This document shows, in pieces, positions 32,515 through 37,983 of a DNA stretch of 37,983 bases (the first letter of the stretch is position 1; each line of letters opens with the position of its first letter). A model generated the notes under the pieces. It saw only the letters and a program-made list of their open reading frames with translations, was not told where the DNA came from and did not search any database. The DNA is taken from contig JAGWYT010000014.1 of assembly GCA_018969185.1 (NCBI GenBank), positions 1 through 37,983 on the forward strand. Direction: 5' to 3'. This DNA comes from Rickettsiales bacterium. Lineage in GTDB: Bacteria > Pseudomonadota > Alphaproteobacteria > Rickettsiales > UBA1997. The translations under genes and the position numbers were made by a program.

Positions 32515-33006
32515 ATGAAATTTTTAACGTCATTTTTAATTTTAGTTATTTTCACAATTCATAATTCCTTTGCCGAACAGGAAATAAAGCAAACTAATTA
32601 TTTTGCCTCGCTGCGTGCTTCTGAAACCAATGTTAGATCAGGTCCTGGACAAAATTATCCCATAAAATTTACTTATAAATTAAAATCAATTCCGGTGCGT
32701 GTAATCAATGAATATGATAATTGGGATGAGATTGAAGATTACGAAGGGCAGAGTGGTTGGGTTAGCCAAAATTTACTTACAAAAAAGAGAATGTTGATGG
32801 TGCGTACCAGTAAAGCTGAAACTGTGATGTATAGAAAAAATAGTGAAAAATCGCGAATAATTTATAATTTAGAAAATAATGTTATTGGTGAATATTTGGC
32901 ATGTGTTGAGAAATGGTGCGAAATGAAAATAAATAATAAAAAAGGTTGGGTTTTAAAAGCTGATTTATTTGGTGTTGATGTAGAAAAAAGTGCTATACCA
33001 AATTAA
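32515..33006 (+). CDS. Periplasmic SH3-domain protein
   Basis: The ATG at 32515, one base after the glmU stop, gives a 163-aa protein with a clear signal peptide: MKFLTSFLILVIFTIHNSFA followed by EQ. The mature part has two SH3-like modules. The first contains ASETNVRSGPGQNYPIKFTY and GWVSQNLL (about 36-85); the second runs to KGWVLKADLFGV (about 90-150). Such bacterial SH3 proteins probably bind cell-wall peptides. Coupling to glmU suits an envelope role. An open frame running from 32356 inside glmU is longer, but the signal peptide decides this start. The gene's last codons take part in a terminator-like inverted repeat. Confidence 0.87.
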   Translation: MKFLTSFLILVIFTIHNSFAEQEIKQTNYFASLRASETNVRSGPGQNYPIKFTYKLKSIPVRVINEYDNWDEIEDYEGQSGWVSQNLLTKKRMLMVRTSKAETVMYRKNSEKSRIIYNLENNVIGEYLACVEKWCEMKINNKKGWVLKADLFGVDVEKSAIPN

Positions 33007-33030
33007 GTATTTATAGTCTTATTTGGTATA
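32994..33030. terminator. Bidirectional terminator-like inverted repeat
   Basis: TATACCAAAT (32994-33003) and ATTTGGTATA (33021-33030) form perfect 10-bp arms with a 17-nt loop. They cover the end and stop of the SH3 gene. It lies just before the end of the converging secF-side transcript and may separate the two. It has no long T run, so strength is unclear. Confidence 0.45.
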
Positions 33031-33034
33031 AGAA

Positions 33035-33401
33035 TTAGCGGTTATTATCTTTCTCTTCTATTTTAGGATTATTGTGATCAACTCCCATTAAACGGAAAAG
33101 AATCCATATTAAAGGATGTTCGGAGAATCTAACTGGATTTGGTGATGGTGTTTCTGTTGGTACTACTGTACTTTGTTCTTTGTAATAAAAGTTTTTTACT
33201 TCCTGTTTAGTTGGAGTTTTTATATTTTGTTGCTATCTTTTGTCCTGTTTCAGGATCTATAAACCAATCCCAATCTTGTTCTTGAGAATCTCAATCTGAG
33301 TCTGCGGGAGATCCAGTTTTTGGTGCGTTACTTATTAAAGAGATTTTTTTATAGGAGAGGGAGAGAGAAGTATCTGAATCTTTTAAATCACTTTTGTTCA
33401 T
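33035..33401 (-). pseudogene. Broken small gene downstream of secF
   Basis: An ATG at 33401 overlaps the end of secF by 14 nt and opens a frame MNKSDLKDSDTSLSLSYKK. It meets an in-frame TGA after ...GSPADSD (36 codons) and continues as DSQEQDWDWFIDPETG and KIATKYKN. It then needs a one-base shift at an A5 run to go on as TPTKQEVKNFYYKEQS and VRFSEHPLIWILFRLMGVD, ending at TAA 33035. Removing one A and one stop would restore a protein of about 120 aa, acidic and Ser-rich at the start, with a short hydrophobic segment near the end. I do not recognise it. It follows rpsT-secF and was probably once the last gene of that operon. Sequencing error in the A run is possible. Confidence 0.6.
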
Positions 33402-34314
33402 CTTTTCTTGGATCGCAATATATCAAAATTGGAGCTGAGATGTAAATTGAAGAATAAGTTCCAATCACAATTCCAAAAAATGTTGCTAAGCTGAAACTTT
33501 TTAAAACTTCGCCACCAAAGAAAATCAATGATAAAAGCGATGCTAAAGTTGCACCAGCAGTAAGAACAGTTCTGCTTAAAGTTGAATTAGTGCTAATATT
33601 TATAAGTTCAGAAAGACTCATCTTTTTATATTTTCTCATATTTTCACGAATTCTATCGTAAATCACAACGGAGTCATTAATAGAATAACCAATGATTGTA
33701 AGTATTGCGGCAATTGAAGTTAAATTAAATTCAAGACCAGTAACTGAGAAAAATCCTAATGTAACGATTGCATCATGAACAAGAGCGAAAATACCACCAA
33801 AACCAAATTGCCAGTCAAATCTAATCCAGATGTAAATCATAAGGAAAATGAATGAAAGAAATAAAGCGAGGAATCCTTTCTTGATTAATTCTGCGCCAAC
33901 TTGTGGTCCAACAAAATCAATTTTACGATATTCGATATTTGAATATTTTTGATTTAGAACTTCTTGAATTTTCTTAACTAAAATTGATTGCTGGTCAGAG
34001 TCTGATTCTGCTTGATCAGCTTTGATTTCTTGTTTAGCAACTCTGATTAAAATATCTTGTTTATCGATATTTTGAATTTGAACATCTTTGGCTTCTTTAC
34101 TTACTATTTCTCTAATTTCGGTAATATCGAATTCACCTTCAATTCTTGCTTCAATTAAAATTCCACCAGAAAAATCAATACCAAGATTTAAGCCTTTAGT
34201 AAAAACTAAAGCTATTGAAGCAACCATACAAACAATTGATGCCAAAAGTGCAATTTTATGCACTTTCATGAAATCAATTTTAGTATCACTTAGAAATGAA
34301 CGAAGATTGGCCAA
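33388..34314 (-). CDS. secF: Protein translocase subunit SecF
   Basis: This 308-aa RND-type membrane protein works with SecD to drive late steps of Sec export using proton motive force. It shows the SecF signature GLNLGIDFSGGILIEA (about 44-59), a periplasmic domain with QIQNIDKQDILIRV, and then the membrane domain from about 140. That domain includes VGAELIKKG, FALVHDAIVTLGFF, TIIGYSINDSVVIYDRIREN and SRTVLTAGATLASLL. Six helices are apparent. secD is not in the window. It is 29 nt downstream of rpsT on the same strand, and a broken gene overlaps its end. Confidence 0.96.
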   Translation of the reverse strand: MANLRSFLSDTKIDFMKVHKIALLASIVCMVASIALVFTKGLNLGIDFSGGILIEARIEGEFDITEIREIVSKEAKDVQIQNIDKQDILIRVAKQEIKADQAESDSDQQSILVKKIQEVLNQKYSNIEYRKIDFVGPQVGAELIKKGFLALFLSFIFLMIYIWIRFDWQFGFGGIFALVHDAIVTLGFFSVTGLEFNLTSIAAILTIIGYSINDSVVIYDRIRENMRKYKKMSLSELINISTNSTLSRTVLTAGATLASLLSLIFFGGEVLKSFSLATFFGIVIGTYSSIYISAPILIYCDPRKDEQK

Positions 34315-34343
34315 GGTTTTACCATTAAAATTGGTTAACTACA

Positions 34344-34616
34344 CTAAGCTTTCTTAGAGATTTTTTTGATTGAAGCAGACAATCTTGAAAGTTTTCTTGA
34401 AGCAGTATTTAACTTGATGATTTTTTTAGTAACACCGCGCATAAGTTCAGGCTGTAGTGCTTTAAGAGCTTCAGCAGCTTTTTTTGCATCACTTTCTTTC
34501 ACTGCATCGTTAACTTTTTTAACGAAACTTCTGATTCTGTTTTTTCTTGCGCTGTTAACTTCATTTTTTCTTGTGCTACCGCGAAGAGCTTTAATTGCTG
34601 ACTTTGTATTTGCCAT
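34344..34616 (-). CDS. rpsT: 30S ribosomal protein S20
   Basis: This 90-aa basic helical protein begins MANTKSAIKALRGSTRKNEV and is full-length for S20. LNTASRKLSRLSASIKKI at the end is the family's C-terminal signature. It binds 16S rRNA early in 30S assembly. It is upstream of secF by 29 nt, probably in one transcript. The upstream gap (34617-34720) is AT-rich and could hold its promoter. Confidence 0.97.
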   Translation of the reverse strand: MANTKSAIKALRGSTRKNEVNSARKNRIRSFVKKVNDAVKESDAKKAAEALKALQPELMRGVTKKIIKLNTASRKLSRLSASIKKISKKA

Positions 34617-34720
34617 GTTTGTTATTTAGATAAAAATAATAAAAAAAGAGGGACACAACTATAGGGTTGGTAAATCAATTTATCAAGGATTTTTAGTGTA
34701 AAATCACTATTTTTTAAGAA

Positions 34721-35050
34721 TTAATGCTGCTTATTTGTACAAAATGATGTATTGCGATTGTTACATTTACTGTTGATTTTACTATCACAATAATCACATA
34801 AGGAATTATTCTGTAAGAGAGTTATTTTATTCTTTTCAACTACAATTTCGCCATCATTCTTTAATTCTTGAAGAGTGCGGGACAAAGTTTCTGGTTTTAT
34901 TCCTAAATAAGAAGCTATTAGTGATTTATCTTGTTTTAGTTCAACATTCTTCTTTTTATCTGATCCCTTTCCAAAGGCAACTCCTAATAAAAATTGTCCA
35001 ACTTTCTGTTTTGAATTTGCAAGTTTTAATTTTGCTAAATGATCAAGCAA
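34721..35050 (-). CDS. Crp/Fnr-type HTH protein without sensor domain, Cys-rich tail
   Basis: This 109-aa protein corresponds only to the C-terminal part of Crp/Fnr regulators. It has a dimer-helix end (LANSKQKVGQFLLGVAFG), then a winged HTH with DKSLIASYLGIKPETLSRTL (recognition helix about 54-66) and ELKNDGEIVVEKNKITLL. The cyclic-nucleotide-binding beta barrel is missing. The start is TTG, the frame closes with TAA 8 codons upstream, and a divergent gene begins 48 nt away, so there is no room for a sensor domain. The last 25 residues carry four Cys in a CX2CX7CX7C arrangement that might bind Zn or an iron-sulfur cluster. It may be a truncated remnant or a compact redox or metal regulator. 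The cysteines argue for some function. Confidence 0.65.
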   Translation of the reverse strand: MLDHLAKLKLANSKQKVGQFLLGVAFGKGSDKKKNVELKQDKSLIASYLGIKPETLSRTLQELKNDGEIVVEKNKITLLQNNSLCDYCDSKINSKCNNRNTSFCTNKQH

Positions 35051-35097
35051 ATTTGAATTTTTTTTGATGTTTCTTTAAGTAGATTGGTTGCTAAATT

Positions 35098-35562
35098 ATG
35101 TTTAACGATAAAATCAGTACACCAATTTTAAATTCTGGTGGTGATCATCTTACTGGTTCTTCTGTTGGAATTAATATTCTTACAGATTCATTTATTGCAG
35201 AAAATTATCTCTCTCCAAATGGTTTAGTAAAAGCATTGTCTGAAGAATTTTGTGAAGGTGGAAAGCAAGTTAGGTCATCTTCAGATTTGGTTAAAGAAAA
35301 ATATGGTGAAGATAAAGCATATGAAATTGTAGAGAAAATTTGCAAAGATCATTCAGAATTCGTTAATGAAAAACTTGCTGAAGTTGCTGTTCATTCAATT
35401 TTAGAAAAGGCTGCTCCAGATTTACTTAAAAGTAAGTATTTATCTGAATTTAAGAAAGATGTAGAAGAACTCTTAAAACCTTCTGCTGAAGTTGAAGTAG
35501 AATCTTTATTAAGGCTTAGGGATGGTGATAAAGAAAACCTTGGCGCAATGAAAGGAAGGTAA
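35098..35562 (+). CDS. Unknown small protein
   Basis: I do not recognise this 154-aa protein. Ser/Gly-rich at the start (ILNSGGDHLTGSSVGINILT), it becomes acidic and helical: LVKALSEEFCEGG, then EKYGEDKAYEIVEKICKDHS, LAEVAVHSILEKAAP and EFKKDVEELLKPSAEVEVES. There is no signal peptide or membrane segment. It has a single Cys pair (Cys52, Cys82 approximately). It is divergent from the Crp-type gene across 47 nt, so the two may share a control region and that regulator could control it. It converges on serS. Confidence 0.6.
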   Translation: MFNDKISTPILNSGGDHLTGSSVGINILTDSFIAENYLSPNGLVKALSEEFCEGGKQVRSSSDLVKEKYGEDKAYEIVEKICKDHSEFVNEKLAEVAVHSILEKAAPDLLKSKYLSEFKKDVEELLKPSAEVEVESLLRLRDGDKENLGAMKGR

Positions 35563-35617
35563 GGTTAAAGGATGGTTTTTTCCTTCAAGAAACTAAGAAC
35601 CTTTGTTATAGCTGGTT

Positions 35618-36883
35618 TTATACTTTTTCTATTTTTCTAATTCCGCCCATATAGCTTACCAAAACTTCAGGAATTTCAATGCTACCATCCTGATTTTGGT
35701 AATTTTCCATAATCGCAATTAATGTTCTTCCAACCGCTAAAGCTGAGCCATTTAGAGTGTGGGCGAAGAAAGTTTTTCCTTCTTTATTTTTATATTTAAT
35801 TGCGCCACGTCTTGCTTGAAAATCACCGCAATTTGAGCAGCTAGAAATTTCACGATATTTATTTTGTGATGGAAGCCAAACTTCTAAATCATAGGTTTTT
35901 TGCGCGCAAAATCCCATATCGCCAGAGCAAAGCAAGATTTTACGAAAAGGTAAATTTAAGCGACGTAAAATTTCTGAAGAAACATTAGTCATTCTTTCAT
36001 GCTCAGCGTCAGAGATTTCTGCTGTTGTAATTGAAACTAATTCAACTTTCTTAAATTGATGTTGGCGAATCATGCCGCGTGTATCTTTTCCAGCGGATCC
36101 AGCTTCACGTCTGAAGCAAGGAGTGTAAGCTGTAAAGCGCAAAGGCAATTCACTTTCAGCGAGAGTTTTTTTTGTAACTAAATTTACTAAAGAAACTTCT
36201 GCAGTTGGAATAAGATAATAGCCGTCAGATGTTGAAAATGCGTCTTCGGCGAATTTTGGTAATTGTCCAGAAAAGCGCATTGCATCTGATTTAACTAAAT
36301 TTGGAGGTGAAACTTCTGTGTAATTATGTTCCAAAGCAACATCAAGCATGAAGTTTGAAAGCGCGCGTTCAAGGCGTGCTAAACCTGCTGACAAAGTTGA
36401 AAATCTGGCGCCAGACATCACGGCTGATTGTTCAAAATCAAGCATTTTTAAGTTTTCACCAAGTTCGTCATGTGATTTTACAGCAAAATCAAATTTTCTT
36501 GGTTCACCAAATTTTTCAATTTCAACATTATCATTTTCATCTTTGCCTTCTGGAACTGAAGCGTGTGGAGCATTTGGAATTTCAAGTAAAAGTTTTTCCA
36601 CTTCATCTTCAATTGTATTTGCAGTTTCAAGAATTTTTAATTCAGTATTAATTTCTTTTGAGCTGTTTAATAATTCGTCAGCATTGCCACCAGACTTCTT
36701 TATTTTAGCGATTTCATTAGCAATTTGATTTCTTTTTGATTGCAATTCTTGAATTTTAGAAATTGTTTTTCTCTTTCTTTCATCAGCTTGTAAAATTTCG
36801 AAAGCACGAAAATTATTTCCACGCTTTTCCATTGCAGAGTCAAATGCTGCAGGATTTTCACGAATCCATTTTATATCTAACAT
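35618..36883 (-). CDS. serS: Seryl-tRNA synthetase
   Basis: This 421-aa class II synthetase charges tRNA-Ser. The N-terminal coiled-coil arm that grips the tRNA spans about residues 25-100, with QSKRNQIANEIAKIKKSGG in it. Class II motifs follow: motif 2 FRREAGSAGKDTRGMIRQHQ (about 254-273) with FKKVEL, and motif 3 NGSALAVGRTLIAIMENYQ near residue 381. TAEVSLVNL and EISSCSNCGDFQARR are also typical. The length is normal. It is transcribed alone, converging with the unknown gene at 35098, and starts across a palindromic repeat from dapE. Confidence 0.97.
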   Translation of the reverse strand: MLDIKWIRENPAAFDSAMEKRGNNFRAFEILQADERKRKTISKIQELQSKRNQIANEIAKIKKSGGNADELLNSSKEINTELKILETANTIEDEVEKLLLEIPNAPHASVPEGKDENDNVEIEKFGEPRKFDFAVKSHDELGENLKMLDFEQSAVMSGARFSTLSAGLARLERALSNFMLDVALEHNYTEVSPPNLVKSDAMRFSGQLPKFAEDAFSTSDGYYLIPTAEVSLVNLVTKKTLAESELPLRFTAYTPCFRREAGSAGKDTRGMIRQHQFKKVELVSITTAEISDAEHERMTNVSSEILRRLNLPFRKILLCSGDMGFCAQKTYDLEVWLPSQNKYREISSCSNCGDFQARRGAIKYKNKEGKTFFAHTLNGSALAVGRTLIAIMENYQNQDGSIEIPEVLVSYMGGIRKIEKV

Positions 36884-36931
36884 TGTTTATTGATTTAGAA
36901 GATTAAGGAATTATTAATACAAGTTATAGAT

Positions 36932-37044
36932 GCTTCTCGTTAGTTGAGCCGATGTGTTGAGCTTGACGAAACATTGTCGAAACCAAGAGAAGCGTTGTAA
37001 TAAACCTTATCCTTGCTTTGTCACAAGCTCAACCAGCGGATAAG
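36932..37044. repeat. Bipartite hairpin repeat, family A, copy 5
   Basis: GCTTCTC (36932-36938) pairs with GAGAAGC (36987-36993), and CTTATCC (37006-37012) pairs with GGATAAG (37038-37044), around the family core with TGTGTTGAGCTTGACGAAAC. Unlike the other copies it lies between two divergent genes (serS and dapE), upstream of both, so it cannot be acting as their terminator. Confidence 0.85.
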
Positions 37045-37128
37045 ATTTATAAAAAATCAATTAAGTGAATAATCAGATATTAGTATTATTCAATTAGTTA
37101 GCAGAAAATTCAATTAAATTTAAAATTA

Positions 37129-37983
37129 ATGATTAAGCAAAATCAAAAAAACGTAATTTCTCTATCACAAGACTTAATTCGCATTCCTTCTTTTAGCGGA
37201 AAAAATGATGAAGTAATAAAATTTTTAGCTGATTATTTGGCAAATCTTGGTTTTGCTTGCGATGTTTTAGAATATGATGGCGATGGCTCTTACAAGGTGA
37301 ATAATTTACATGCCGTTTTTAATCCAAATAATGCTGATAAGGTTTTATATTTTGCTGGTCATACGGATGTTGTTGCTGCAGGAAAGCTTGAATCTTGGAC
37401 TTATGATCCATTTTCAGCAACAATTGAAGGTGATAAATTATATGGTCGTGGAACAGTTGATATGAAATGTGCCATTGCTTGTTTTATGTCGGCAGTTGTA
37501 GATTTTTTAGCTCAAAATAAAAAACCAAATTTTGGCATTGGTTTTTTAATTACTAATGATGAAGAGGCTGACAGCATTAACGGCACGAAGAAAGTTTTAG
37601 AATGGATGAAAAATTCAGGTAAAAAAATTACTCATGCAATTGTTGGAGAGCCAACAAATCCTGAAGAATTTGGCGAAATGATTAAAGTTGGTAGACGTGG
37701 TAGCATAAATTTTGCAGTTAAAATTACTGGTAAGCAAGGTCACGTGGCATATCCTGAAAATGCGGTTAATCCCACTACAATTCTGGTTGGTCTTTTGAAA
37801 TTGTTAAAAGACCATAGATTTGATAATGGTAATGAATTTTTCTCACCAACTAACTTGGAAGTAACGGCAATTTCTTCGCAAAACCTTGGCAATAACGTGA
37901 TTCCAAATGAAGCGTCAGCGAATTTTAATATTCGTTTTAAAGATTTTCATAGCATAAAATCAATCATAGAAATAGTAGAATAT
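37129..37983 (+). CDS. dapE: Succinyl-diaminopimelate desuccinylase, partial (3' end outside window)
   Basis: The frame is open from the ATG at 37129 to the last base, giving 285 codons of a protein that normally has about 375-380. It is an M20 metallopeptidase-fold enzyme: LYFAGHTDVVAAG has the first metal His and catalytic Asp. LYGRGTVDMKCAIACFM carries the bridging Asp, and LITNDEEADSINGT the general-base Glu-Glu. HAIVGEPTN and GRRGSINFAVKITGKQGHVA (DapE dimerisation-domain start) follow. It removes succinate from N-succinyl-LL-diaminopimelate, giving LL-DAP on the way to lysine and peptidoglycan. The last visible residues match the normal fold, so only the window edge truncates it. Confidence 0.95.
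   Translation, partial: MIKQNQKNVISLSQDLIRIPSFSGKNDEVIKFLADYLANLGFACDVLEYDGDGSYKVNNLHAVFNPNNADKVLYFAGHTDVVAAGKLESWTYDPFSATIEGDKLYGRGTVDMKCAIACFMSAVVDFLAQNKKPNFGIGFLITNDEEADSINGTKKVLEWMKNSGKKITHAIVGEPTNPEEFGEMIKVGRRGSINFAVKITGKQGHVAYPENAVNPTTILVGLLKLLKDHRFDNGNEFFSPTNLEVTAISSQNLGNNVIPNEASANFNIRFKDFHSIKSIIEIVEY

Noticed and set aside
33280-33295. In-frame TGA in the broken gene read as Trp or selenocysteine
   Set aside because: TGA ends hutH and secF normally, there is no nearby SECIS-like structure, and a second lesion (frameshift) follows.
36348-36728. 126-codon plus-strand frame opposite serS
   Set aside because: It is a mirror of the conserved serS coding sequence, with Ser/Phe-rich low-complexity content and no independent signals.

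Overview
This AT-rich window has dense bacterial gene content and standard stop codon use (TGA ends hutH and secF). It looks like an alphaproteobacterium with a host-associated lifestyle, probably related to Rickettsiales. The evidence is a mix of alphaproteobacterial housekeeping genes (homodimeric NADP-isocitrate dehydrogenase, a short RNase D-like exonuclease, an AmgK-type sugar kinase, SH3 proteins) with large ankyrin or multidomain proteins of the secreted-effector kind. hisB, ilvC, dapE and hutHU show more amino-acid metabolism than classical Rickettsia or Wolbachia have. This fits a less reduced lineage, but the exact placement is inference.

Layout. 1-3290: a palindromic repeat, then a three-gene minus-strand cassette of RloA-like ATPase, RloB-like Toprim protein and a class III nucleotidyl-cyclase-like protein, which is a candidate anti-phage system. 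3420-8210: hutH-hutU (histidine to imidazolone propionate) and a succinate-semialdehyde dehydrogenase. 8266-9123: a pilin-like protein with a LamG-like domain. 9243-13000: icd, an RNase D-like exonuclease, and translationally coupled hisB-nagZ. 13002-15600: Fe superoxide dismutase with a possible Tat leader, divergent from two overlapping glycosyltransferases.

15817-23325 is the accessory heart of the window. It holds a 945-aa protein combining a beta-lactamase-like serine hydrolase, a kinase-like domain, an ankyrin-like segment and a C-terminal IQ (calmodulin-binding) motif. Two adjacent ankyrin proteins of 1136 and 237 aa follow. 23453-28500: polA, divergent from a GST-amgK-unknown operon. 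28816-29715: tatC followed by an unlisted 48-aa histone H1-like gene. 29974-33006: ilvC, then glmU with an SH3 protein. 33035-34616: rpsT, secF and a broken small gene. 34721-37983: a Crp-type HTH remnant with a Cys-rich tail, an unknown protein, serS, and dapE cut off by the window end.

The intergenic DNA is packed with at least four families of palindromic repeats. The arms differ between copies but stay complementary, and several copies overlap the stop codons of neighbouring genes, so they probably act as terminators as well as being dispersed elements. Working together, NagZ, the AmgK-like kinase and GlmU point to cell-wall sugar recycling and UDP-GlcNAc supply, while HutHU and the aldehyde dehydrogenase point to use of host amino acids. 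The IQ/kinase and ankyrin proteins point to host manipulation.
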